Positions 12,130-45,122 of a DNA stretch of 64,000 bases are shown here, piece after piece (position 1 is the first letter of the stretch; each line of letters begins with the position of its first letter). The position numbers and the translations under genes are program-made. The notes beneath the pieces are model-generated. The model worked only from the letters and a program-made list of their open reading frames with translations. It did not search any database and had not been told where the DNA came from. Origin of the DNA: Cruorifilaria tuberocauda (taxonomy: Eukaryota; Nematoda; Chromadorea; Rhabditida; Onchocercidae); assembly GCA_013365365.1 (NCBI GenBank), contig JABVXU010000019.1, positions 62,001 through 126,000 on the forward strand, given 5' to 3'.

Positions 12130-14963
12130 TTCTAGCGATTATTTTATTGTAATCTTGAGTATTACTTCATTAACATGTTTTTTGTCTGTTTAAAAGAGTT
12201 TTGACATTTTCAATAGTATTTAAATAAAATAGAGTAAATGGCCTTAAGCACTCAGTTATTTCGATAAACAATTTTTAGACATGTGAGGATGAATTAAAGA
12301 AGACCTGTAATGCTTGTCGTTTTATTTTGCGTTTATAGAATGCCGAGGAACTTAATAGGCATGAGGTCTGTACTATATGATTTAAAAAGATCTCACTTTA
12401 TTATCGACTGGCATGGCCGGATGCAAATCGTATTTCGTCTTGATCAATATTTTCCCATTCCCCAAGTATGAATTCCGAAATTGATTCAAACTGATTAGAA
12501 AATTATGTCAAAAGAAAAATCTTGAAAGTGGATCACAACGGAATAAGATAGTGTGACTGAATAAAGATCAATGCTGTTCAAATTGCTATGCAATGAAACA
12601 GTTCAAATTAAGAATTAGCTATGTTTTTCTAGCGTTTTGAAATTTATCTATTTGCATTAGTATTTTATTGATTTTAGGCAGGTGGAAAATAAAGATTTAG
12701 AGTTAGCAGGATGAGATTGAAACACTTGATTCAGGTGATGCACCAATCAGACATATTCTCAATAAATAACATTTGCAAATGATTAATTAGAGGCGACTAT
12801 GAAAGTTATCGAACGAAGTTTTACTTCTTCTCGTTCGATTTGCGGCGACATCTTGTCGAACCCCAAAATGATTTTTTTTACTGTTTTCTCATTTCTCACT
12901 CTATTTTTCTGCGAAGCTTTTTTTAGTTTTATCAAGTTTCCTGTAATTATAGGATAAAAAGCAAAATTGTGATTTTATTTCGCTGTATGTGAATAAGTAT
13001 TGATTATTCCTCAACTTTTTAAAAATTTAAGCCGTCGCTTCAATTCAAATTTTGAACTCCGTGAACCGAAACAGGTCGATCAACTTATCGGTTAATTAGT
13101 CCTAGTGAAAAGTACTGTATTGATTGGTTTGTCTATTTTAATAATACATAAATCTTGCTAATTTTAAATGCTTTATTTTAATCCTTAGTTTCCAAAATGG
13201 TTTAAAGGAAATAAATTTGTTAGAATTAAATTGATTACTTTGCTCTATAATTCACTAATTAGCATCTCAAATTACTGCAAATTGTCAATCTATTTTTAGG
13301 TTATTGAATATCTAATTGTTCGTTTTAATATCTCACAAAGTATTTAGTTATTGTTAGATAGTGATCTTGTGAATTAAATACATATTGTTTATATATCAAT
13401 TACATGGATTTTTCTGTGAATTGCTTATATTCTATTGCGAATTATTGTATTACTTGAGAAATCCCATTTTAATTCGTGAATTTAAAAGATCTAAAGTTGA
13501 AATCTTGCTTAAAAATGATTGAAGCAATCGAAAAACGGAAAGCACAATTGTAGAGGTATACTCATTATCTTATTAATTTTGACTTCATTACACTCATCAC
13601 TCTCATGTTAAAGTTAATGTCTTTTTTAAACCATGCTTTTTTCAAATACATATCTTTACGTCTTTATTAAGAAATGAGCATTTTGTATTGTGAATGTCTG
13701 CGTGATTATTATTACATTTTGTAGATTTAAAAGTTATTTAAATAATTATTTTATTTCTGCTTCTTCTTGGAAAAAGCATAGCTTAGAAAGTTAGTGTCGC
13801 AGTAAATTAAGATATATATCATTTCCGAAAATTTTCAATTCCAATATTATTTATTAAGCTTTTTCGGAAAAAATAACTTGAGGTTTGGAGTAGTGGGATT
13901 GTCTTAATGGCAATTTAAACTGAAGTCTGAGAAAAATAAAATTTGCTATTTTAACAGCGATTTTTGTTGATTTTTTTCCATTTTCCTTCACCTTATTTAA
14001 TTCTTAGCTCACAATGTTCATAATGTTCATTAGCTGTTCGAACAGAGCTCAACAAGTAATCAATAAACGAGAAATATACTTTTTATCGACAAAAAATAGA
14101 TGGGATACGAAAGATCGGGAAGTGGGAAACTATAATATTGGTAATGATTTGTTCTTATTAATGAAGTTCCCCATTCAACAACAATTTTTCGATTTGTAGT
14201 AAAAATTTCTATTTGTCTTCATATTTACCATATATTTGTCAACTGATTGCTTTTTATGATTGTTTTATTTTATCAATCATATCAATAAGCAGCACATGTG
14301 AATTAAAAACCAATGCAGTGAAGTAAACGGTTAGACATCTTACTAAGAAATGATATTTCAAGGTATGTATTACAGAATTGGACGAGATAAAGCTTATAGG
14401 GAAAATGATTTATACTAAATTATAATTAATATTGATTAATTTCACGATTAAACTAGATTACATTCACATACAAAATCACTGAGTGGATCTTGAATGGTAT
14501 ATGGATGCAATTGTTGGATGCAACTGTACAACTGTTTCTCGTCAAATTTATTTTTATTATAAACAATTTGCAGATTGATATTTGAACTATTAAAGTTAAA
14601 TGTCATTTCTCAAACTATGCAACTTAAGTTCGAAAAAAGAATCTCAGTATTTTTAGCTAAATTTATTTTTAAGATTTCATTGTCTATCGTGAATATATTT
14701 TTCGCTATAAACTCAAAGATTTTCGCAAACAAAATAAATATTTCAGAATAAATTTCCAGAGAAATGTTGAGAAAATTTCCCGATGGGATGAAATAACAAA
14801 CAGTTGTAATTAAAACTCATATATGAAAATGAAACAAATAACATAAATGTGACCAACGAAATACAGTTCTTATGTTTCCAGAAGAAATTATGTCTAATTG
14901 AAGATAGAATCAACTATTGGAGACATTTCGATAACATTTCGTCTTTAAATCTTCGACCCTTAT
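12130..14963. other. Intergenic, no supported gene
   Basis: AT-rich. A 9-bp inverted repeat (ATCGAACGA/TCGTTCGAT, about 12809-12840) is the only local structure I noticed. A 61-codon plus ORF at 14014-14199 has no splice or 3' signals. Confidence 0.4.
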
Positions 14964-16669
14964 TTATAAGCCTCGAGTAGCACGTTCATTCAAGGCATCA
15001 GCTAATAAAGCTATCCTGCTTCTCAGTTCCAAATCATCCAGGGCATTCTTATCAATAGGTACCCGATCATCTTCTGCCATAGCGGTAGGCACAGTGATTA
15101 CTTCCTCTGCTGGTATCAAAATATACTATAAAATTCAATTTTATAAGATTTTTCAGGAAACAAAATGAAAAATAAGTTTCTCGATAACAATTTCGTAATA
15201 GTATAGTGATCATGGTGTCATGATAGTGATATTAAAATTGATGCTGATAATCATCTATTCCAAATAAAGACTTTCTAAAATTCTACTTTGCATATTTTAA
15301 TTTTTCTCTTCCTTCTATCCTGCATTATATTTTATTATTTTAAATTGTGTTGAAACCTAGCCTTGGGCATCTCATCAGTTCGTTCATCGATTTCATAAAC
15401 TTCGTTTTCAGGTAGCTCGATAACCGGCACTGCAATTTTCGTCTGATCATCAGTAAACGTGATTAATTCGTTTTCGTTGTTACCAATATCCTCGGTATGC
15501 GGCAATATCGGCTGTCTTATTGAACTGTCTGGTAATTTAACAATGTGATATTCATCAACAGATATATTAGGATCATATTGATCCAGTTCACTCTGCACAA
15601 TTCGTGCCAAAATTCCCAATTCTATATCTACAAAACGAAGTTTTCCACGATAAATACAAAATGAATTTTGTATGATACTTTTTATTTCTAGAAAATTGAA
15701 CAAAAAAATAAATTTAGCTGAAAAATCCTCATCAATATACAGTTTTATTTTAATTATGATTAAGTCAGAAATTGAATTTAATATATTTTTAAATACAAAT
15801 ATTTCGCATAGAATTTGCAAAAATGTTTCCTTGTACTCTCAGACTAGAGATAACTGAAAGAGTTTAATGGATTTTTGAGCATATTTTGAATTGCAATTGA
15901 AGCTGGATTTGGATTTTCTAAAAATTTCCTTGAAGGCGTGCTTTTTGAATATTTAAGAAACTTTATTAAAATCATCATGTGAAACGTTTTCATAAAAGGG
16001 GAAGCATTTTTAATTTTCACTTGCATAAGTAAACTTTCGATAAAATCAATTTTGATATTAACGAAGTAGCGAAGTATTTCATAAATGGAGATTAGTTCAG
16101 AAAAAATGCTACTCATTCGATTCATTTTTACTATACAATAGAAATTTCAAAATTCAACTTTAACGAAGGAGAATTCAAAATTCAACCCTGGGTTATGTTT
16201 TACCGCGATGAATATTCAAACAGCCATTAGTTGGAATACAAGTCTTAAAGTAATAATTCAGAAAAAGCATGGATAAAATCGCAAAGCATGAACAAAAGAC
16301 TGCATAGCTCATTATCTATAATTAACTGTAAATATATTACATATATGAATAGGCGTTACACACATAGTTACTCAGATGAGGTCTCCATGTTTCCTTTCAA
16401 CGTTCAATATTCTCCTTTATTTTTCACTTTTCTATTTAAATTCTCACGTTTTAACCATACTTCATCCTTTTCTTTCCTAATTTGATAAAAATTCAAACCA
16501 TCAAGTTGATCTATCAGTTCATCATCGCCATCAGCACCAATACTGTCAACATTATCATTGTCATCATCAACAACTTGCTTCTTTTGTATTTGCGTAATAG
16601 TTCGTCCAGTTGGTAATCTTATTCGTTCTAGCAATTGATAGCCTTGTTTTCCTCGACTTATTCCATTAT
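14964..16669 (-). CDS. Unrecognised acidic protein, partial model
   Basis: Three good exons share an acidic, low-complexity style: 16428-16669 (…GISRGKQGYQLLERIRL…, then an Asp-rich run), 15357-15627 (…DEYHIVKLPDSS… to …DERTDEMPKA), and 14964-15109 (EEVITVPTAMAEDDRV… ending ATRGL, TAA). A fourth open exon at 15844-16125 ends in phase with 15627 (TTCA|GTTATC to TTTTGTAG|AT). The join from 15357 to the last exon is out of phase by one base, and the join from 16428 to 16125 also lacks a phase-matched acceptor, so exons are missing, boundaries are wrong, or the gene is damaged. Start not found. No family recognised. Confidence 0.4.
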
Positions 16670-17585
16670 CTGGAAACAATTACATCTTTCAATAAAAGTT
16701 CGGTGATTTCATTTCTGCTTTCAAATTCTAGAAATTAATATGCACATGTAAATTCGGTTGAATTTTGAGGATGAAATTCACGTTAATATGAGCATAGAAT
16801 GCTTTGTTACTTCTTTTTATAATATTTGAATTAAAAGTATTTCCTTTTGGTTGCATTAAAACAAATAATTTTTATTGGTTTTTGTTCATGAATAAGAAAT
16901 CTTTCAGCATGTATGTAGCTAATGAATCAAAAAAGATATTCATGCAAGTGGAGAACCCTTGCTTTTAATATTGCTAAATTGAATTGTTTTTTGTCTAACA
17001 TGAAAACTGTAATGAATTCTTCCCTCACGCTTCACTTCATGCATTTTTAATGTTTAATTGGATTTGCTAGAAATGGATAGTCTGGTTTCAAATATAAATT
17101 TAAATGTTCTTATAATGGCAAATTTCCATCAATCTACAAGATGTCTGTTCTGCTCCTGGCCTCAGATCTTTTTTAGTTGTTATTCAATTACAAAAATGTC
17201 GGAAACAATGACTAACAATGATTTGATTTTTTTAGATTTGATAAAATGTAAGATTATGAAATTAAAACTAGATAATAATCATGGCTAATGATGTTCAGAA
17301 TGAGAGCAAAGAAAGTTATGTGGCAGTATAATAGATAAATAATACGTGCTCAACTGTACAACAAGCAAAAATTTATTGACCCTCTTTTCTTGCATGTAAA
17401 ACCTTTTTTTGGTCCTATTTTTAACAGTCAAGAAAGTATTAGGCAAGTTAGAGATGATAATATAATGATAACGATTTTATGATAGTAAATAATGATTTCG
17501 AAATCCAAATAGTGAATTCTTGTCGCTTTGCATAAATGGAATGCAAAAAAGGAGATATGAATTGATGGAAAGAATATAAAATTGA
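16670..17585. other. No supported gene
   Basis: AT-rich stretch. A plus ORF at 17058-17288 begins only at a TTG and has no supporting signals. Confidence 0.35.
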
Positions 17586-17770
17586 TCACATTAAGTGAAT
17601 GAGTATGAACTGAGTATACCGTAATCGTTTTGAAGATTCCATCTCAATATACTTTGCACAAACGAAACTAGGTTCCTTCGGATTTTCATGTCCGCAGGAG
17701 AGCAACCCCTTTCGAATCAATACATTAGAAACTTCAATATATATTAGAGAATTCAATAAAAATCAATATA
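17586..17770 (-). CDS. Possible exon of an unknown minus-strand gene
   Basis: An open frame of about 60 codons includes LLSCGHENPKEPSFVCAKYI with unusually protein-like codon use. A donor (CG|GTATAC at 17620) or an earlier one could end it. It may belong to the acidic protein at 14964-16669 (the A|GTTTCG donor would give matching phase), but that is inference only. Confidence 0.25.
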
Positions 17771-17811
17771 TTAGAGAACTAAAATTTCGCTATTTCTTAT
17801 CAGCTATTCAG

Positions 17812-17931
17812 AAGACTAAAGAGTTAAATGATGGATTTAAGGGAGAACCAAACAAGAAACTTGAAGAATTTGAGGAGAAAGCCTCTAAAGAACTCCAATT
17901 AATTGCCTTCCCATCTGACTCGATCTTTTAG
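17812..17931 (+). CDS. Possible terminal exon, charged helical peptide
   Basis: A CTATTCAG acceptor (ending 17811) opens 39 codons ending TAG at 17929-17931: …ELNDGFKGEPNKKLEEF… then EKASKELQLIAF. The sequence is rich in Glu and Lys and looks helical. An AATAAA lies downstream at about 18020. No upstream exon was identified, and it sits on the opposite strand to its neighbours. Family unknown. Confidence 0.35.
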   Translation, partial: KTKELNDGFKGEPNKKLEEFEEKASKELQLIAFPSDSIF

Positions 17932-18577
17932 TTGACAAGGTCACTTAATTTTTAAAGCCTTTTAGCAACGCATTGAAAGTGATAAGGCAAAAAATTTGGC
18001 ATACATTTCACCTTATCAATAATAAAGATTATATGAAAGCGCATATCCATATTGAAATTCAATTTCTTGCCAATATTTTCAGCATGTTTGATAATAAACA
18101 TGAGTGATATTTTCATCCGAAATCTCATTCATGGACAGAAGCGATGCTTTTATTTTATTAGGAGCATCTATCATAGAGACAGTTGAATAGATTGTTAATT
18201 TGGTTTCTACTGATTTCTAGCTCTAAAACTGAAACATGCTGTCTTAATGTCATTTTTATATCGATCTTTTTAAAAATATTTTTGCCGTTAAATTCTTCTT
18301 GAAAAGCTATTGATGAAAAGACTTACTGTAACGTAACGATAATAAGTGTTTATTTGTTGATAATTGATAATTATTGCCCTGAAAGATGTATTAAATAATT
18401 AGAGTCAAAACTCAATTATGTTCAATTACAGTGATACTTACAGCTTTTTCACGGACTAGAAATTTATATGTTAATAACAAATCTTCAAATTTTGCAACCT
18501 TTTCACAGTTGCAAAAAAGAAAATAAAAAAAAATATAAAATTCAATTCCGTTTTTTGTAAGTAAAGAAGAAATTAAT

Positions 18578-19405
18578 TTAAATCTCAACTACGGGAAATT
18601 TTTCAATGGAAAAAGTGATTCGAGTTCTTTTCTCCGCTTTTATTCTTTCATATCTTCTCTGTCAGAAAATGTTGTTGAATATTCTGTTGAGCGCATGATG
18701 GTGTTCTCCAAATTTTTTAAAAATCCTTCCTCTATATAAAAATTTTGAATGTAATCATTTTCAGTCGAAAGAATATACCACCGGTACAAAGAAACCATTG
18801 TAATTACTAATTAATTAGCAATTTAACTTAATAAATTTTAATTCATTTATAAAGGGATCACTTTTTGTAGTCAGTAATTATCTTTCCGAAAAAAAATAAA
18901 AACCTGATCAATTTCATCAAAATTGTCTGTTTGTCCTATGCAAATATTTCAATCATTAATCAGCTTTAGGCAGCATTTAACAATTAGTAGAAGGATTTAC
19001 CAAAGAAAATTTACAATCAATGAGAGATATCATAGATTTTTGCAGAGCTTTGAAATCATATCGTGAATCAAAATCCGAAGAGTGACTTTTAATACAGTTA
19101 TTAGAATTGTGAAAAATAGAATAAGCAATAAACAAAGTTATACTTAAAAACTTAGCAGCGTTACGATAGTGTGACAAACTTTCCAATAACAGTTACTCTA
19201 AAACTTTCAGCAATGTTAGAAGACATTACTTCGAAACAGGTTTCATTTCTTCCATACTTTTAATATAACAAGTTTTTAATCCGTATTTCCCAAAGTTGAA
19301 TTTTTTAGCTTTATGAAAATATTTTAATACGATACTTACCAACGGCAATGACAAAACGGCGACAACGTACAGTGATAGCAACGTCAGTGATGTTGGTGAT
19401 AACAT
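18578..19405 (-). CDS. Possible small secreted protein, tentative model
   Basis: First exon 19340-19405 encodes a clean signal-peptide-like start (MLSPTSLTLLSLYVVAVLSL) with a strong GTAAGT donor. Phase-compatible candidates follow: 19001-19150 (includes NNCIKSHSSDFDSRYDF and a GTAAAT donor) and 18578-18658 (after a CTGACAG acceptor, RRYERIKAEKRTRITFSIE…, TAA). The first exon is the most convincing part. The acceptor for exon 2 (GCTAAG) is poor, and its start would add a second hydrophobic run, so the middle of the model may be wrong. Product unknown. Confidence 0.3.
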
Positions 19406-20622
19406 TTTTTCTCAATTGAAAAGACGAAGGCACATATGAAAAGAGAAGCAAAAGTACCAAGCATAGGCCACGACAAATTCAGGGCTGAAATAAAGCACAG
19501 ATAAGAATTTTGCAATTGAATAAGTTTGCAATGAATGGATGGGACCTTCCGTGACGCACATATAACGCTCCATCCATGCAATTTCTATTCTCATTTCATA
19601 AGATATTAAGGCTTACTTACATATAAGCATAGTTAGATCGACAGGCTCTCTCTCACTCTGTCTACAAGCTTGACTTCTTTTGCCTTCTGAAGAAGAAGCA
19701 TAAATGCGCAGCAGACTTCCAACAAAATCGAACAGTGAGATAGATTATTAAGAGTATCCGAGGAAAACAACACCACCATTATCTACCGTATGTTATTACT
19801 TGATTAAGAATGCATAAGAAGGATGTGTTTATATTTTTCTTCCTTTTTCTTTCGTCATTTATAGAATAGTTAGTTTGGAGAAGTAAATACAGCATCATAC
19901 ACCGTCAGTACTTTCTCTATTATGAATTTGAATTATCTGAAATATAATATACATTTACCGTTAACTTTACTGAAAACTATGAATTCCATTAAAGTAAGAG
20001 ATGTAGAAGTTTTTTCACTTGATTTGTTTGATTTTCTTAGTGAATATAATTCAAAAGCTAATGCAAAATACGAGTACTGTTACAATTCGCAAATAAACTA
20101 TAGCAATTTTCATTCTTAAGCATGCTTTAAACTACTGTAAATTAAATCGCTAAAACCTTCGCCTATAAACAGGTCATTGAACTTCTCTTGCCCTGACCTA
20201 CCGACACTTCTTGATTTAACTTTTAAAATCCGCTCTTTAAATTCGCAGTTTAATCTAAAAGTTTGATTTAAATCCGATTCGTTTTATATCTTACCCATTT
20301 CGTTTTAACTTCGATAAAATTAACAATTCTTACCGAGTTTCTTTACAACACTTTAATTTAATTTTTTCCTCAAGATCTTCATAACCAGGAATGTTTTTTT
20401 CATGCATCATCCAACATTTAATTTCCAGTAAGCTGAATCAGCGCAGATAGTTGTAAAACACTGAATTCATCCAAGAAATTCCAAATTCAAAGATAGCAAT
20501 AAAATGACAAATTAGTCCCTAAAAACTTTGTTTTTCTTCTTTCGGAACGAAAGGAAAATGATGAAAGAACCGAAAAGCATTGCCATCGCATCATAACAAT
20601 ATTGCAATTTGTGTAACTTCTT

Positions 20623-20838
20623 TTATTGCCACGCAAACTTTACTGCATAATTTGTGTTAAAGGGATTACGTTCTTGTTGGCTTCCTAATGGTGGTCTCAT
20701 ATTTTTCTTTAACAATAAAACAACGGTGGTCATGGTAGCTTCATTCGATAAATCAAACCAGGATAGCTTTTCACAAATAAAGTTCTTATAAATTTTGGAC
20801 CGAACAATAATGAATGGAGAGATAACCAAACAAATCAT
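20623..20838 (-). CDS. Small hypothetical ORF
   Basis: 71 codons from an ATG (MICLVISPFIIVRSK…) with a hydrophobic start and a soluble, basic tail. The stop codon overlaps an AATAAA. It could be a short single-exon gene or a last exon. No homology recognised. Confidence 0.2.
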   Translation of the reverse strand: MICLVISPFIIVRSKIYKNFICEKLSWFDLSNEATMTTVVLLLKKNMRPPLGSQQERNPFNTNYAVKFAWQ

Positions 20839-21535
20839 GACTGGTGATCATGACTAGAAGTGAAAGATTTTACCGATATGAAAGTAATAACTTTTTGGAA
20901 GTACTTCCCAAAGAATTTATTTTATTTTTTTTATATTCAAAAATATAAGACTGAAAAGTGATTGATAACGAGGAATGGAAATAGAACAGCGTTTTTCGGA
21001 GACATCATAAAATCATACTAGGAATACACGGGATTGTTCTCTAAGAATTTAACATGGCAGGATTTTGAAATAAGATAGAGGATACGAACATAGATTAAAA
21101 AAGAGAGAAATGGTTGCTAGAGAATTATCAAATAAACAACACTACAGCGTTTAAAATTAAAAACTGTAGATCTTACTTTCGCTGACATAGAAGCTCTATC
21201 AGTATCGCTTTGTTCATCCTTTTTACAGATTCGTATCAATTAAGCAGTTCTCCTAGAACGTAAATATGAGACTGCCAATAGTCTAGTCAGTGCATCTGAA
21301 TTAAGTGAAGTCGTTCGCTACTAAAAAAGAGAGATAGCCAGCAACTCATTTAGTTCCCACTGTAAAAATTTTCGCTCTACATCAAACATCTGATGCGATT
21401 TTTAATGTTCGATCATTGAAAATGAATTATGTGATGAATTTAAGTCAAGTAATTCACATTATAAATCATGGAACTTCTTACCGGACATCAAACAAATAGA
21501 TTCCACATTAATTTACGCAATTTTTTAAAATCTGT

Positions 21536-21739
21536 TTAATTAATGATGAGAGTTAAGCAAAGTTCAAAACAACTGATAACAAGCAAGAAGAAAAATTTTG
21601 TTAAAGTTGCTTGCATCTTCGTAGCTCCATGAACCGGAATATAAAATGGCCTCCTAACGAACCAATCGCAACAGAACATATCCCCATATACGTCTGTATA
21701 AGCATCGTGAGCAACCCACACCATTTCACGAGTTCGCAT
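21536..21739 (-). CDS. Small hypothetical ORF with C-terminal hydrophobic segment
   Basis: 67 codons from an ATG (MRTREMVWVAHDAYTDVYG…) with a Cys pair (MFCCDW) and a C-terminal hydrophobic segment that could span a membrane (FFFLLVISCFELCLTLII). No splice or polyadenylation evidence; could be chance. Confidence 0.2.
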   Translation of the reverse strand: MRTREMVWVAHDAYTDVYGDMFCCDWFVRRPFYIPVHGATKMQATLTKFFFLLVISCFELCLTLIIN

Positions 21740-22363
21740 AAAAGCCTATCATCAATGTATCGATAGGTGAAGAAGCAATTAACAACATGCCGATGTCGTT
21801 AAGTAGCATTACAGTATATAATCAAGATTTTATCTACTTGTTGGCGAACTCGTCCTTGGAAGTATTTAAATGACTTCCGGATTTTTTAGTTTTAAAAGAT
21901 GTTACGATATGATGAAGCGTCCTCTTTATTTGTTTTTGTGGAAAAAGCCGACCACATAAACAAGGAAATCATTCCTGCAAAAGAGAAAGATCCAGATAAT
22001 ATATTAACACACTTAGAGTAGGTTATCACAGATCCGTGTTAAGCACACTGAAACCATTAATATTTATGTATCATGACGTCCATGTCATCAAAAGACATTT
22101 TTTATACAGTGCTAAGCAATCATCCGTCAAAATGTTATTTATGAGGAATTTACAGAACGTTAATAACAGTTTTAAATTAAAAAGGACCTCTCTTTACCAG
22201 TAACGGAAATTAGTAATTATAGTATTAGTTTTTAAATGATTATGGATTATCTTGAAGAATGAAGAGCTCACCAATTAACAATCATAATTCAAAATGCATT
22301 AAATAACAGAGATGAAATATTTACCTTACCAGAACACAAATCTGCTCGATAAAAACAAACACA

Positions 22364-42889
<20,526 letters not shown>

Positions 42890-45122
42890 AGAGCCTGAGC
42901 ATCACTAAACGTTGCATTACACTACTCCACAATGTGAACCAGTATACAGCTGATTCCTACGACCCATGAAACAATTGAACTATCTGAAAATAAAACAAAC
43001 CAATTTTTTAAAAAGATAGAAATATTGAATATCGATATTTCAAGTCCCAGAAATATAATTTTATACGTTTTTAATATAAATTACAAGCGAAAGAAATCAG
43101 AAATGAATTTAGGATTCAATTTTAAGACAAATTTGATTCTAAATATATTTATATTTTATAAACATTTAAAGGACAAATAGTGGACATCAATTAATAAGAA
43201 AGGTTATAATATCTTGAAATAATATCCTGAAAATACATGAAAACTTTTCAAATACCCGCAAATAATTTAAATAAATGCTCTCCTAACAGAATAAAAGAAT
43301 GAGATATGAAAGTATAAAATTCTGAGATACCATTCTGATGGTAACGACACACTTATGGCAATAGCGCAAACAGAAGATAAATATTCTTTACTCCTTTGCA
43401 TTTAGATTCCACATCTTCTCTCTCTTCCAGTCCTAATGAATTCAGCACAGAACTCAAGGATTCAAAAAAAAAAGAGATAATTTAATAATCCGTAACTTTC
43501 TGAGAAATGGATGACTGATGATAATTCAATGATATTACTCTGACGACTAATAACAGGAGGTAAAACGTTAACGAAACGTTTGAATGATTAGCCGATATGA
43601 ATGCTATGAAAATAACGTTCAAAATTTAAAACGATCTAAAATTTATCAGTTATATGTCCTAAAATCTCCAAATGCTTGTCAAATAAGCCGTTCGACAATT
43701 CCCCAGTAGCACCCCACAACAACAACGCCAGAACCAGAAGCGTCCTCCACATTCGAAAAAACATTCGATCCATCAGCCAACAGACCAATTCAGTATATCA
43801 CAATGACAGATAATACTAGAAGTAATTAACGGTTATAGAGCATCATATAATTAGGTGGGTTACTACACCTCACAGTAGCAAGATTGCTGTGGGATGCGAT
43901 GTTAATATTGTAGTGCTAATAACATGATCACGGTAACAATAATAAATTAAGTTATAATTTTACTAGCCCAAGATCTCATTAACAATATATGATGCTATTC
44001 AAAGATTTCATTGACTATCAATAAAGTTGATATGAAAGTAAGTTGAGGAAACAAAACTTGCTTAGTTTTTCCGTTTGTTTACTTGCATAAGTTCAGAAAA
44101 TTTCTAGCGTAAAAAAAGTACTAGCAAATCCCTACAATCACGCTCGAATTTCTGTTTTTTTATCAGGATTTTTTATTTATCATTGTTTTTTCAATATGAA
44201 TTATGGAATTGAAAGCAATTTTTGAGCGAATTTTGGTTCCCTATCGCTGATATCTTTAATAAAACATGAGAAGTTATTGAATAGCATTTCAATAAATTTA
44301 CAATTTTCTGTGAAATAGTCACGTAGTTATTTCTCTGTTTTTCATAATTATCTTCGGATACATTTTCAAAATTTTCGAATTTGTACCAGACGTTTTCATA
44401 ATCACTGCAACAGTAATTTACTCCTTCTTTTTATAACCGTAATTTTATACCTCTCATTCTTTTATCCGTTCTCTTTTCCTTTCCGATTTTCTCCAAATTA
44501 TATTATTATTAAGTTGCTACAATATTTAATCTTTACTGCATCACTGCTATCATTGACAACTTTGCAGGAATAAGTATAATTGGAGAAGTGTCACCGTATT
44601 AATGATTGATACTACTTTAAATAATTAAGGTTAACCTGTTTCGGGTTCATTCCTTGAAAAAAAACTGAACACTATCGTGGCGAAATGCGCAAGATGAAGG
44701 AATATTTTTGGTTATCATATGTACATATATGGATAATTCAGATAAAAATTCTTGATGATATTCCTTGCCAAATTTTTATTTAATGCAAATTTCAATTAAT
44801 GATATGTTTTAATAGAACGATTTTTTTGATGAATGTTAATGTTACTGTCAATGTTAATTGTTTCGAGGACTAATATTGAAGTGAAGTTATGAAAATGTTA
44901 GATTTACATAATCAATTACCATTCTGTTATTCAATTTCGCCCGAAAACATGAAACAAGTAGTTTTTTACATCTAAAACTCTTTGCTTAATTTCCAAAAAT
45001 ATTGTTCATTTTAGTCTCCGGTGTTTGAGTGACTCTTCGGGCATTTTGACTTCTTGCTATATCATGCTCACAATAAAAAGTGTCTCCAAGTATTTCGTTG
45101 TTGAGCTCTACTACCATCTACT
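42890..45122. other. Upstream region of SMG-1, no gene seen
   Basis: AT-rich. It should contain the SMG-1 promoter or leader. No clear polypyrimidine acceptor is adjacent to the ATG at 42889, so the 5' end of the transcript is not resolved. Confidence 0.4.

Larger units (their letters stand above)
19406..22363. other. Intergenic between possible secreted peptide and SMG-1 3' end
   Basis: Mostly AT-rich. Two short minus ORFs with ATG starts are listed separately. Nothing else is supported. Confidence 0.4.

Noticed and set aside
12780..12870. Possible tRNA near a TCGAACC-like motif
   Set aside because: No A box, no acceptor stem and no cloverleaf could be drawn; only small local inverted repeats.
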